Source: Cohnella sp. CFH 77786 (GTDB taxonomy: Bacteria; Bacillota; Bacilli; Paenibacillales; Paenibacillaceae). Taken from it: a DNA stretch of 64,000 bases. A program made the position numbers and the translations under genes. Numbering within the stretch: position 1 is the first letter of the stretch; each line of letters begins with the position of its first letter. This document shows positions 53,157-61,828 of the stretch, one piece after another. The stretch is taken from assembly GCF_019400745.1 (NCBI RefSeq), contig NZ_WJIB01000025.1, positions 1 through 64,000 on the forward strand, in the 5' to 3' direction. The notes below the pieces were generated by a model that was not told the DNA's origin, did no database searches, and saw only the letters and a list, made by a program, of their open reading frames with translations.

Positions 53157-53363
53157 AGAACGAGGACATGTCCTTTATCTGGGAATTCTCGGCCTCATAA
53201 CCGACAATTTCTCTGCAAAGGTTCGATGTCCCTATTCTGTATAGCCATGCGTCGACAGCAAGATGCTTGCAACAGTAAGAAATAGCATATTGTGAAAGCG
53301 TCACGGCGATGATCGGGGAGTTTCGAATTCCGAGAGGCCTAGTTTGCATCATGGAGGGGAAGT

Positions 53364-56300
53364 ATGAACAAGAATTTATCGTTGCCGATTATGGCTTTGT
53401 TGATGGCGTGCGCAATTGCGTTTGTGCCCGGGAAGGCGCATGCGGCTACGACCCAGACATACACGGCCGCAGCGGATGTGTTTCAGATTAGCAACAGTCC
53501 CGATATGGATAATACGTACGACAATGATACGCAAGGATTATTATATGTAGGCATGACCTATCAGCCCCCGAACTACGTCAACGTCAAGAACCGATCGGCG
53601 ATTATGTTTGATTTGGGAACCAAAGCTGGCCAAGTGGCTTCGGCTACGCTCGAATTGTATGCGAGTTCGTTGGTGGAACAACAAGCGGGACAATCGGCGT
53701 ATATCGACGTCTGGGGCGCAGCACCGGATACGATCACCAATGCGGACGGGAGCGTTTTTCCATCGATCGGCAGTGCGACCGCAGGAAGGTATTGGCCGCC
53801 AACGGATTTCGGTCACGATGTGAAGATTGCGGTTGACGTGACGGATATCGTCAAAGCGTTTACGAGCGATTCGGATCGGAAAGTTACGTTGGTGTTGACG
53901 GGGAACGAAGCCGACTCGCAGAGCGGCAGTTTCTACATCTATTCGTCTGAGGCCTCGCAATATGTGCCGAAGCTGGTTGTGACGTATAACGAACCGCCGA
54001 CCGGCTCATTTTCATTCAACGAAGTAAAGTATACGAATAGTACCACGGTCAATGTCTCCGTTTCGGCATCGGATCCCGAAGGGGATTCTATCGCCGGGAT
54101 GAGATTTACCGAGGATCCGAACAACTGGCCGTCGACATGGCAAAGCTATGCGACTTCGGCGTCGTTGAATCTTTCAAGCGGAGATAAGCTGAAGACGGTA
54201 TATGCGCAGTTCATGGATGCCGCCGGCAACGTGAGCAAGGGGACGATCAGCGCATCGATTACGCTCGATACGACCGCGCCTACGGTTACCGGAGTTACGT
54301 ATAACCAGCAGTACAACAGCGACGTGACGATCAGCTTCAACGAAGGGACGGCCACGCTGGACGGTTCGCCGATTGCGAGCGGAACAACGTACGGATCGGA
54401 AGGCACGCATACGCTCATCGTTACCGATAAGGCAGGCAACGTCACGACGATTCCGTTTACGATCGACAAAACGCCGCCTACCGTCACGGGTGTGACGTAC
54501 AACCAAATTTACAATCGCGACGTCGTTATCAGCTTTAACGATGGGACGGCTAGGCTAGACGGTTCGCCGATCGCGAGCGGAACAACGTACGGATCGGAAG
54601 GCGCGCATACGCTCATCGTTACCGATGAGGCAGGCAACGTCACGACGATTCCGTTTACGATCGACAAAACAGCGCCAACCGGTACCGTCCTTATCGATGG
54701 CGGGTCATCGTTTACGAAGCACCCGGCGGTAACGCTGAAATTGACGGATCATGACGGCAGCGGCACAGGCGTTCAGGAAATGCAGTTCTCCAACGACAAC
54801 CGTACGTGGAGCGATTGGGAAGCGGCAACCGGCGAGAAATCTTGGACCGCGACGACGGGCGATGGAACGAAAACGGTCTATGTCCGGCTCCGGGATGCGG
54901 CGGGCAACGTCAATTCGGCGGAAATTTCCGATTCCATCGTACTCGATACAACCGCGCCGACCGGGACGTTCACGATCAATCATGGGGCATCCTCCGCGAC
55001 TTCCCCTGTTGTTGCCTTGGCGATTTCAGCCGATGACGGAGCAGGATCGGGAGCCGTTGAAATGCGGATTTCCAATAACGAAACGGATTGGACGGATTGG
55101 GAGGGCCTAACGGCAACGAAAACCTGGACCTTAACGAACGGATATGGACCCAAGCAAGTGTTCGTTCAGTTCCGGGATGCGCTCGGAAACGTAAGTTCGG
55201 CTGTCCATGCGTCGATTTTGTACAAGAGTCAACCGAGCGGCGGAGACAACAGCGGGAACAACAACAGAGACAACGGCGGCAACACGGATAGCAACAATAG
55301 CGGCAACAATGGAACCAGCAGCGGTGATAACCGGGGCGGCCAGAATGGAACAACCACGATCGTGATCGGCGAACCATTCGCGCGAACGGTCGAGGAAACG
55401 GTGAACGATCGGAAATCCACCACGGTTATCGTCGACGGTCCCCAGCTGTTGAAGGAACTTGAATCCGTGTCGAATCGTCCGATCGTTTCCATCCCGATTA
55501 ACGGCAACCCGGATATCGCAGCAGGCATATTCACCGGCGAAGCGGTCAAAGCCATGACAACCAAAAACGCCTTGCTGGAATTGATAACCGGGAACAGCTC
55601 GTACACGCTGCCTGCCGAACAGATCGGCATCGACGCCTTGTCCGGCAAATTCGGCGCCGACACCGCGCTGCAGGATATTGAACTCCATATCTCCGTCACA
55701 AACATTCCGGATTCGGAGGTGCGTTTTGCGGCGGCACGGGGAGACCATATCCAGCTTGTAGCGCCGGCCGTCGAATTCACCGTGAAAGCGGTGCATGACG
55801 GGCAGGAGATCGAGGTGCAAAAGTTTAACGCCTTCGTGGAAAGAACGATCGCGATTCCGGACGGGGTAGACCCGAACAAGGTCACGACCGGCGTCGTGGT
55901 GGGTTCGGATGGAACATTGCATCATGTTCCGACTAAAGTCGCACAAGTAAACGGTAAATATGTGGCCGTGATCAACAGCCTTACGAACAGCGTTTATGCG
56001 TTGATCTATAACCACAAGACGCTTGAAGACATTTCCGGTCACTGGGCCAAGGCGGCGATTGAGGACATGGCTTCTAGACTCATCGTAAGCGGGACGGATG
56101 ATGGGCGGTTCCTGCCGGACAAGGAAATTACGAGGGCGGAATTCACCGCCATTGTCGTAAGAGCGTTAGGTTTGAGATCTGCGGATGCGGGCCCTGCATT
56201 TACCGACGTGCATCAGGACGATTGGTTTGCTTCAGCGGTTCACGTCGGCGTCGCCTACGGGCTTGTCAGCGGCTACGACGACGGGACTTTCCGCCCGAAC

Positions 56301-56579
56301 AAGCAGATTACGCGCGAGGAGGCCATGGTGATCATCGCCAGGGCAATGCGCGTCGCGCAGATGAAAACGGAGCTCGCCGAACAAGATCAGGATAAGCTTC
56401 TGGCGGCGTTCGGAGACAACGGACAATTCCATTCTTGGTCCCGCGAGGCCGCGGCGCTGACGATTCGCTCCGGGATCGTCACCGGCAATCAGAATCAGGC
56501 AAGACCCTTGCAAAATATCACAAGAGCGGAGACCGCGGTCATCATCCGCCGTTTTCTGCAGCAAGCCGGCTTGATCTAG
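53364..56579 (+). CDS. SLH-domain cell-surface protein with DNRLRE-like and Ig-like domains
   Basis: A 1071-residue surface protein. Signal peptide 1-27 (ending AHA). Residues about 30-210 are a DNRLRE/CBM96-like beta-sandwich (RSAIMFDLG, ATLELYAS, VPKLVVTYNE). Ig-like repeats follow (about 212-620), including two near-identical 66-residue units (DGSPIASGTTYGSEG). An Asn/Gly/Ser-rich linker (about 625-665) leads to a beta-rich region and three SLH motifs (about 890-1071: DISGHWAKAAIEDM, FTDVHQDDWFASAV, the third ending TAVIIRRFL) that bind pyruvylated wall polymer. It has no obvious catalytic site; likely an anchoring or polysaccharide-binding protein. Monocistronic, with its own promoter and terminator. 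Confidence 0.88.
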   Translation: MNKNLSLPIMALLMACAIAFVPGKAHAATTQTYTAAADVFQISNSPDMDNTYDNDTQGLLYVGMTYQPPNYVNVKNRSAIMFDLGTKAGQVASATLELYASSLVEQQAGQSAYIDVWGAAPDTITNADGSVFPSIGSATAGRYWPPTDFGHDVKIAVDVTDIVKAFTSDSDRKVTLVLTGNEADSQSGSFYIYSSEASQYVPKLVVTYNEPPTGSFSFNEVKYTNSTTVNVSVSASDPEGDSIAGMRFTEDPNNWPSTWQSYATSASLNLSSGDKLKTVYAQFMDAAGNVSKGTISASITLDTTAPTVTGVTYNQQYNSDVTISFNEGTATLDGSPIASGTTYGSEGTHTLIVTDKAGNVTTIPFTIDKTPPTVTGVTYNQIYNRDVVISFNDGTARLDGSPIASGTTYGSEGAHTLIVTDEAGNVTTIPFTIDKTAPTGTVLIDGGSSFTKHPAVTLKLTDHDGSGTGVQEMQFSNDNRTWSDWEAATGEKSWTATTGDGTKTVYVRLRDAAGNVNSAEISDSIVLDTTAPTGTFTINHGASSATSPVVALAISADDGAGSGAVEMRISNNETDWTDWEGLTATKTWTLTNGYGPKQVFVQFRDALGNVSSAVHASILYKSQPSGGDNSGNNNRDNGGNTDSNNSGNNGTSSGDNRGGQNGTTTIVIGEPFARTVEETVNDRKSTTVIVDGPQLLKELESVSNRPIVSIPINGNPDIAAGIFTGEAVKAMTTKNALLELITGNSSYTLPAEQIGIDALSGKFGADTALQDIELHISVTNIPDSEVRFAAARGDHIQLVAPAVEFTVKAVHDGQEIEVQKFNAFVERTIAIPDGVDPNKVTTGVVVGSDGTLHHVPTKVAQVNGKYVAVINSLTNSVYALIYNHKTLEDISGHWAKAAIEDMASRLIVSGTDDGRFLPDKEITRAEFTAIVVRALGLRSADAGPAFTDVHQDDWFASAVHVGVAYGLVSGYDDGTFRPNKQITREEAMVIIARAMRVAQMKTELAEQDQDKLLAAFGDNGQFHSWSREAAALTIRSGIVTGNQNQARPLQNITRAETAVIIRRFLQQAGLI
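54274..54670 (+). repeat. Two 198-bp direct repeats inside the SLH gene
   Basis: Units starting near 54274 and 54472 encode the same Ig-like module. Their second halves (GGTTCGCCGAT... through ...CCGTTTACGATCGACAAAAC) are almost identical in DNA, indicating a recent tandem duplication. Confidence 0.8.
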
Positions 56580-56612
56580 GGCAAAGGGCAAAGCGAACCG
56601 AATCATCCGAAT

Positions 56613-56662
56613 AGGGCGGTTTCTCGGGTCTTCACGGACGAAGAGAAATCGCCTCTTTTTTT
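56613..56662 (+). terminator. Terminator after the SLH gene
   Basis: GGCGGTTTCTC pairs with GAGAAATCGCC, followed by TCTTTTTTT. About 35 bp past the stop codon. Confidence 0.8.
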
Positions 56663-56728
56663 ATAATCATGGAATATGCTAATCTTGATCGCTTAATCAA
56701 ACGGCGGAAAGGAAGGGGTTGATGGGGA

Positions 56729-58642
56729 GTGAACCTGAGCGGCCAGGTTGGCCGGGAAATCGAACGATTGACGGAACTCTTGTCTCGATTGCAAGCGCCG
56801 GACGGCTCCTGGAGATTCTGCTTCGAAAACGCGGTGCTGACGGATGCGTACATGATCATCGTGCTGAGAGCATTGGAAATCCCGGACGAACCTCTCATTC
56901 GCCTTCTTCGCGACCGGCTGTTGGCCACCCAATTCGAGGACGGTTCCTGGAGAGCCTACCCCGATGAGCGAGAGGGGAATCTGTCGGCGACGGTGGAGTG
57001 TTATTTCGCGCTGCTCTATTCCGGTTACAGCCAGGTTGCGGATCCGCAGGTAGCGAAAGCCCGAGCGTTCATTCTGGCCCAAGGCGGTCTTCGAAATATC
57101 GGCGGATTGATGACCAAAGTCATGCTGGCGGTCAATGGCCAATATCCGTGGCCGCGCTCCCCGATGATCCCCCTGGAAGTGCTTCTCTTTCCCTCCTCCT
57201 TTCCGGTCAACATGTTCGACTTTTCCGGCTATGCCCGCGTTCATATGATTCCGGCCCTGCTGCTCGCCGACCGGCGGTTCACGATCCGAACGGATCGAAC
57301 CCCCGAATTGTCCGAACTGGCGGGATCGCTTCCATGGGATCGCTTGTCGTTCTGGTCGGAAGGGGTTGGACGCGATCGCTCCCCGGCTCTTCAGTCGTTG
57401 TTGGACCAAATCGGAAAAGGCATCGATCTTCTTGCCGGCATACCGGAGCAGCTGCATGGGGAAGCGAGCAAGCGTGCGGAACGGTACATGCTGGAGAGGA
57501 TCGAGCCGGACGGGACGTTCTACAGCTATGCTTCTTGCACGTTTCTGATGATTTTCGCGCTGCTCGCCGTCGGATACGATAAACGTCATCCCGTGATCCG
57601 GGACGCCGTCCAAGGACTAAGGTCCATGATCTGCCGCACTGCGAGTCCGATTTTCGTGCAAAATTCGCCTTCCGCCGTCTGGGATACGGCCTTGTTAAGC
57701 TATGCTTTACAGGAAGCGGGAAGGAGTTCCGCGGCAAGCGTAATGATTCGCCGATCAGCCGCTTATCTTCTATCGAAACAGCATCGCCGACCGGGAGATT
57801 GGAGCATCCATAATCCGAATGTCATTCCAGGCGGGTGGGGATTTTCGGACTCCAATACGCTCAATCCGGATGTGGACGATACGACCGCTGCCTTGAGAGC
57901 CATCCGGAACTTGGCGGGCACCGATTCCTCGTATCGGGAAGCGTGGAACCGCGGATTGAACTGGCTGCTGTCGATGCAGAACGACGACGGGGGATGGCCG
58001 TCATTCGAGAAAAATACGGATCGCGAATTCCTTGCGCTGCTTCCTTTGCAGGAGGCGAAGTCGTCGGCCATCGATCCTTCGACGCCGGATTTGACGGGGA
58101 GAACGTTGGAGTTTTTGGGGAACTACGCGGGTCTGGACATCCGCCACGCGCTTGTTCGCAAAGGCGCGGATTGGCTTCTCGACCGACAGGAAAAGGACGG
58201 CTCCTGGTATGGACGGTGGGGAGTCTGCTACATCTACGGTACGTGGGCGGCATTAACGGGGCTGACGGCCGCCGGAATTCCTGCGGATCATCCGTCCGTA
58301 CGCTCCGGAACGAAATGGTTGCTGGAAATCAGGCATGCCGACGGGGGGTGGGGAGAATCCTGCGCCAGCGACCGGCACATGCGCTATATCCCACTTGCGG
58401 GGAGTACGCCTTCCCAAACCGCTTGGGCGCTCGACGCGCTCATCTCCGTCCATGAAACGCCGAATTCCGCGATCGACCAAGGGATCAGGCGATTGATCGG
58501 TCTCTTGCGGGAAGAGGGCGGGCTGGCGGCCTATCCGACGGGGGCGGGACTTCCGGGCGTTTTTTATTCCCATTATCACAGTTACCGGTACATTTGGCCG
58601 CTCCTTGCGCTTTCCCATTACAGAAACAAGTACTCCCCGTAA
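56729..58642 (+). CDS. sqhC: Squalene-hopene-cyclase family terpene cyclase (sporulenol-synthase-like)
   Basis: A 637-residue class II triterpene/sesquarterpene cyclase. The catalytic acid motif DVDDTT lies at residues 381-386, inside the double alpha/alpha barrel. Repeated QW-type motifs occur along the protein (QAPDGSWRF, QFEDGSWRAY, QNDDGGWPSF, QEKDGSWYGRWG, DGGWGES). Length and motif order fit Bacillus subtilis SqhC (632 residues), which cyclises tetraprenyl-beta-curcumene to sporulenol in spores; squalene-hopene cyclase is the alternative. GTG start at 56729 with GGAAGGGG upstream. The gene is alone, followed by a terminator shared with the converging coiled-coil gene. The gene symbol is by family resemblance. 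Confidence 0.82.
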   Translation: MNLSGQVGREIERLTELLSRLQAPDGSWRFCFENAVLTDAYMIIVLRALEIPDEPLIRLLRDRLLATQFEDGSWRAYPDEREGNLSATVECYFALLYSGYSQVADPQVAKARAFILAQGGLRNIGGLMTKVMLAVNGQYPWPRSPMIPLEVLLFPSSFPVNMFDFSGYARVHMIPALLLADRRFTIRTDRTPELSELAGSLPWDRLSFWSEGVGRDRSPALQSLLDQIGKGIDLLAGIPEQLHGEASKRAERYMLERIEPDGTFYSYASCTFLMIFALLAVGYDKRHPVIRDAVQGLRSMICRTASPIFVQNSPSAVWDTALLSYALQEAGRSSAASVMIRRSAAYLLSKQHRRPGDWSIHNPNVIPGGWGFSDSNTLNPDVDDTTAALRAIRNLAGTDSSYREAWNRGLNWLLSMQNDDGGWPSFEKNTDREFLALLPLQEAKSSAIDPSTPDLTGRTLEFLGNYAGLDIRHALVRKGADWLLDRQEKDGSWYGRWGVCYIYGTWAALTGLTAAGIPADHPSVRSGTKWLLEIRHADGGWGESCASDRHMRYIPLAGSTPSQTAWALDALISVHETPNSAIDQGIRRLIGLLREEGGLAAYPTGAGLPGVFYSHYHSYRYIWPLLALSHYRNKYSP

Positions 58643-58661
58643 ATCCGCGAAGGCAAACAAG

Positions 58662-58698
58662 AACCGGCAAAATCCCGAAAAGGATTTTGCCGGTTGGC
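58662..58698. terminator. Bidirectional terminator between the cyclase and coiled-coil genes
   Basis: A 14-bp perfect stem (AACCGGCAAAATCC with GGATTTTGCCGGTT) and a 6-nt loop, placed between two converging stop codons. The poly-T tail is weak, but the position and stem strength are convincing. Confidence 0.75.
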
Positions 58699-59280
58699 TT
58701 AATATTGGTTCTTCAACATTTCGATTTCCGTCTTGATCATGAGCTGTTCACGATTGAGAATTTCGATACTTGCCGCATGGGTATTCAGTTGAAAAGAGAA
58801 TTTCCGCTCCATGGCATCTTGCCTTTCCGCGATTTCGGTGACGGTCTCTTTGATGGATTTGACCATGCCGACCAATTGCGCGGACAGTTTTTCCTGGCTG
58901 TTCAGCCGGTTCAAGATCGCTTGTTGATCTTTCTTGAAAGTCTTGAGCTCTTGCGCGAACTCGGAACGAGCACTCTGTATATCCGCTTTCAACTCTGCCC
59001 GAAGCTCTGTTGTGACAGCCTGAATCTCGTCTTTCAGTTCCGACCTGACGGCCTGAATCTCGTCTTTCAGTTCCGACCTGACGGCCTGAATCTCGTCTTT
59101 CAGTTCCGACCTGACGGCCTGAATCTCCTCTTTCAGTTCCGACCTGACGGCCTGAATTTCCTCTTTCAGTTCCGACCTGACGGCCTGAATTTCCGTTCTG
59201 ACAGACTGGAATTCCTCGTTTACCTCCGTCCTGAAGTTCCGCATCTCGTTCAGAATCAATTCCAACGTTGCCTGGCTCAT
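58699..59280 (-). CDS. Coiled-coil protein with tandem 11-residue repeats
   Basis: A 193-residue, almost wholly helical protein with no signal peptide. Residues about 26-90 are repeats of an 11-residue unit, ELKDEIQAVRS or ELKEEIQAVRS, an 11-mer (hendecad) spacing that gives a right-handed or nearly straight coiled coil. The flanks are ordinary heptad coiled coil, ending KTEIEMLKNQY. Good GGAGGAAG ribosome site before the ATG. Similar short coiled-coil proteins are common in Paenibacillus with unknown function. The repeat number is likely to vary between strains because the DNA units are identical. Confidence 0.75.
   Translation of the reverse strand: MSQATLELILNEMRNFRTEVNEEFQSVRTEIQAVRSELKEEIQAVRSELKEEIQAVRSELKDEIQAVRSELKDEIQAVRSELKDEIQAVTTELRAELKADIQSARSEFAQELKTFKKDQQAILNRLNSQEKLSAQLVGMVKSIKETVTEIAERQDAMERKFSFQLNTHAASIEILNREQLMIKTEIEMLKNQY
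59018..59190 (-). repeat. 33-bp tandem repeat array in the coiled-coil gene
   Basis: Units start at 59018, 59051, 59084, 59117 and 59150, with a partial sixth at 59183. Each is 33 bp (GCCTGAATCTCGTC...), differing at only one or two positions. In-frame, so repeat gain or loss lengthens or shortens the coiled coil without frameshift. Confidence 0.9.
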
Positions 59281-59561
59281 ACGCTTCTTCCTCCTCCGGG
59301 ATTTGTAATGACAGAAATAGGATTCGTATTTCTATAAACGTATCATGCCGGCCTGCAAACCGGGTCCCGGAGGCATGAGGAACGTCTTGTGAAATAAGTA
59401 TATCAGATTGGGTAAAAGCTGTTTAGGCAGGGTTGAAAAATAGGCTGTCAGATCGATCAAGACTTCTCTGAATCGATGTCCGGCGGATTCACCGGCAATC
59501 TTATCGGCATCACGGCTTACAGCAGCAACGCGAATTGCCGAGGGTACTGCGTTTCCTGCTG

Positions 59562-59590
59562 TTGACAAAGAACGGGAAATCGCGTAAGGT
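59562..59590 (+). promoter_or_regulatory. Promoter of the TetR regulator gene
   Basis: TTGACA (59562-59567) and TAAGGT (59585-59590) are spaced by 17 bp. The palindromic operator starts 4 bp downstream, so the regulator could block its own transcription. The remainder of the gene-free stretch 59281-59560 shows nothing I recognise. Confidence 0.6.
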
Positions 59591-59593
59591 AAG

Positions 59594-59615
59594 GATGTAA
59601 GTGTTCACTTGCATC
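59594..59615. promoter_or_regulatory. TetR-type operator upstream of the regulator
   Basis: GATGTAAGTG-TT-CACTTGCATC is a near-perfect 10-bp inverted repeat at the expected transcription start. A related palindrome stands before the exporter gene (60231-60252), so both are probably bound by the TetR protein encoded at 59631. Confidence 0.65.
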
Positions 59616-59630
59616 CAAGGGGATAAACGC

Positions 59631-60215
59631 ATGAGAGAAAATACGAGCACGAGCGATAAACTTCTGTTGGCCGCGATCGACCTAATGGCCGAGAAGGGAT
59701 ACGACGGCACGACCACCAAGGAGATCGCCGCTGCCGCCGGGGTGAACGAAGTGACGCTGTTTCGCCACTTCGGCACGAAGGAGAATCTGCTGAAAACGGC
59801 CTTCAGTCGCTACCACTACGCCGATGAGATGACGAAGCTTTTTCGGGAATCCCTCACGGGCGATCTTCATGCGGACCTTCTCCTGGTTAGCCGCACGTAC
59901 CACAAGCTCATGAACCGGAACCGCAAATTGCTGCGTCTCGCCCAGAAGGGCGGCAATCTGCCGGAAGAAGTCTATGAGGAGTCCGGACGTCATCCCCAAC
60001 AGCTGAAGAAGCTGTTAATGGATTATTTGGCGGACATGGCGAAACAAAAGAAGGCGTTGGTGCCGAACCCCGAGATGCAGGCGTTGTCTTTCATGTGGAT
60101 GAATTACGGCGCGTTCTTCAGCAGCCTGAACAAGAAAGAAGCGGTCTCGGAAGAATGGTTGGACGAATTTATCAAGGAAAGCGTTGGGCTGTTCGCTAGG
60201 GCTTTAACTCCCTAG
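59631..60215 (+). CDS. TetR/AcrR family transcriptional regulator
   Basis: A 194-residue TetR regulator. N-terminal helix-turn-helix at about residues 10-57 (LMAEKGYDGTTTKEIAAAAG, then NEVTLFRHFGTKENLL); the rest is the helical ligand-binding and dimer domain. ATG at 59631 follows AAGGGG. It likely represses itself and the downstream MFS exporter through the two palindromes with the AAGTG half-site. The inducer is probably an exporter substrate. Confidence 0.92.
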   Translation: MRENTSTSDKLLLAAIDLMAEKGYDGTTTKEIAAAAGVNEVTLFRHFGTKENLLKTAFSRYHYADEMTKLFRESLTGDLHADLLLVSRTYHKLMNRNRKLLRLAQKGGNLPEEVYEESGRHPQQLKKLLMDYLADMAKQKKALVPNPEMQALSFMWMNYGAFFSSLNKKEAVSEEWLDEFIKESVGLFARALTP

Positions 60216-60222
60216 CTTTTTT
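60195..60222 (+). terminator. Terminator overlapping the TetR gene end
   Basis: GCTAGGG and CCCTAGC with an 8-nt loop, then a run of T. It overlaps the stop codon of the regulator, so the exporter probably has its own promoter or depends on read-through. Confidence 0.65.
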
Positions 60223-60230
60223 ACCCATTG

Positions 60231-60252
60231 CATGCAAGTGTGTGCTTGCACA
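60231..60252. promoter_or_regulatory. Second TetR-type operator, before the exporter gene
   Basis: CATGCAAGTG-TG-TGCTTGCACA shares the GCAAGTG half-site with the palindrome at 59594. It lies 24 bp before the exporter ATG and overlaps a possible -35 (TTGCAT, 60228-60233). Confidence 0.55.
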
Positions 60253-60275
60253 CAAATAAAAAGGAGAGATCAACC

Positions 60276-61685
60276 ATGGATTCGGAGACACGGCAGCACA
60301 AAGGATCGCAAATCATGCGTTTGATGATGTTCACCGTCATGATTTCCTCGATGAGCGCCCTTATGTTTCATGTGGTTCTGCCGCAAATCAGCGAAGAGTT
60401 TCACCTGACCCTGGCTCAGGCGAGCTGGCTGTCCTCCGCCTATACGCTCATTTACGCCTTCGGAACGGTGACGTACGGGAAGCTGGCCGATCGGTTCCAG
60501 TTGAGAAGCTTGGTCACGTTCGGCCTGACGCTCTTCGCGGCGGGATCTCTCGTGGGACTCGTATCCCAGACGTTCTGGGCTGCGCTGCTCGGCCGTTGTC
60601 TGCAATCCGCGGGTGCCGCGGCTGTACCCGCGATTGCCCTGATCATCCCGGTGCGTTATTTCCCGCAGGAGAAGAGAGGCTCCGCTTTGAGCATGACGGC
60701 CGTCGGGCTCGCGATCGGCGGTGCGCTTGGGCCTGTCGTTTCCGCGGCTATCGTCAGCATCGCGAACTGGCGTTGGCTTTTTCTCCCGTCCTTGCTCATT
60801 TTGCTGTTGCTGCCATTTTACCGGAGGATTTTGGAAACAGAACCGAAACAAGCCGCGAAATCGTTCGATTGGCTGGGCGGCGGCTTGCTCGCCGCTTTCA
60901 CCGCGCTGCTCCTGCTGGGCGTCACGAATCGATCCTGGCCGTATCTGGCGGCTTCGATTCCCTTGCTGATCCTTTTCCTCGCGCGAATTCGCTTGACGAA
61001 GGAACCTTTCATCGAGCCGCGCCTGTTCCGCAACAAAACCTATGCGACAGGACTCGCGCTTTCATTTCTAATCGCGGGGATCGGCGTTTCCTTGTACTTC
61101 CTGACCCCGATTCTGCTGTCGGAAGTATACCGGCTCGGCTCCGATTGGATCGGGTTCGCGATGGTGCCCGCGGCAGTCGCCGCCTCCCTGCTGGGGAGAA
61201 AAGGCGGGAAACTGGCGGACCGCAAAGGCAATCCGTATCTGTTCTCGGTCGCTTCCGGTTGTTTGCTGGCTTGTTTCGTTCTGCTGTCGGTCCTGACGGG
61301 GATCGCGCCGCTCTGGATTTCGATCATCCTGATCCTCGGCAACGTAGGCCAGTCTTTCATGCAGGTCGCGATGTCGAACTCCATTTCGCGGGCATTGCCC
61401 AAGGAGCAGGTCGGCGTGGGAATGGGCCTGTTCTCGATGCTTTCCTTCATCGCCCAAGGGATCGGGGCGGGCGTGTACGGGCTCGCGGCGGCGCAAGGTT
61501 CGTCCGTGAATTGGAATCCGCTGCACGCCGATGCGGACAGCTACGTTTTCGGCAACATTTATCTGGTGCTGGCCGTCCTGCATGTCGGGATTCTGCTGTT
61601 CTACCGCTTGGGGTTCCGTGCCCGGAATCCCGGCGTTAAGACCGAATCGATCAGCCATAAAGCGCTAGGAGGAGAAAGAACATGA
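60276..61685 (+). CDS. MFS multidrug exporter (DHA2/Tet-like, 14 membrane segments)
   Basis: A 469-residue proton-driven exporter of the major facilitator superfamily. Motif A is YGKLADRFQLRS between segments 2 and 3, and the antiporter motif C type AVGLAIGGALGPVVSAAI is in segment 5. About 14 membrane segments. The ATG at 60276 has AAGGAG upstream. Probably controlled by the adjacent TetR regulator. Overlaps the next small ORF by 4 bp. Substrate unknown; resembles the TetL/QacA-like branch. Confidence 0.9.
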   Translation: MDSETRQHKGSQIMRLMMFTVMISSMSALMFHVVLPQISEEFHLTLAQASWLSSAYTLIYAFGTVTYGKLADRFQLRSLVTFGLTLFAAGSLVGLVSQTFWAALLGRCLQSAGAAAVPAIALIIPVRYFPQEKRGSALSMTAVGLAIGGALGPVVSAAIVSIANWRWLFLPSLLILLLLPFYRRILETEPKQAAKSFDWLGGGLLAAFTALLLLGVTNRSWPYLAASIPLLILFLARIRLTKEPFIEPRLFRNKTYATGLALSFLIAGIGVSLYFLTPILLSEVYRLGSDWIGFAMVPAAVAASLLGRKGGKLADRKGNPYLFSVASGCLLACFVLLSVLTGIAPLWISIILILGNVGQSFMQVAMSNSISRALPKEQVGVGMGLFSMLSFIAQGIGAGVYGLAAAQGSSVNWNPLHADADSYVFGNIYLVLAVLHVGILLFYRLGFRARNPGVKTESISHKALGGERT

Positions 61686-61804
61686 ACAGGGGAGGCCAAG
61701 CAGCCATGGCCAGGAAAACGAGCCGAGGGGCAATTACCGCCAGCTTCGACGCGCACGGCGCCGTGTATACCGGCGCGACCGCCGGTAAACGGCGGATTCG
61801 TTAA
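61682..61804 (+). CDS. Small basic protein (40 residues), hypothetical
   Basis: An ATG overlapping the exporter stop (ATGA) with a strong GGAGGAG ribosome site starts a 40-codon frame encoding a very basic peptide (MARKTSRGAITASF, ending GKRRIR). The coupling and ribosome site support translation. No family recognised. It could be a chance ORF. Confidence 0.45.
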   Translation: MNRGGQAAMARKTSRGAITASFDAHGAVYTGATAGKRRIR

Positions 61805-61828
61805 GGAATAACAATTGGAGAGGAGTTC

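Noticed and set aside
53104-53352. 82-codon minus-strand frame in the leader of the SLH gene
   Set aside because: No ribosome site, no recognisable motif, and it lies in the promoter/leader of the SLH gene.
53160-53360. Known riboswitch in the SLH gene leader (c-di-GMP type considered)
   Set aside because: The conserved core elements of c-di-GMP-I or -II aptamers could not be matched by eye.
59018-59190. Regular 33-bp repeats that could suggest a CRISPR array
   Set aside because: Units are contiguous with no unique spacers and are in frame within a coiled-coil gene, so this is a coding tandem repeat.
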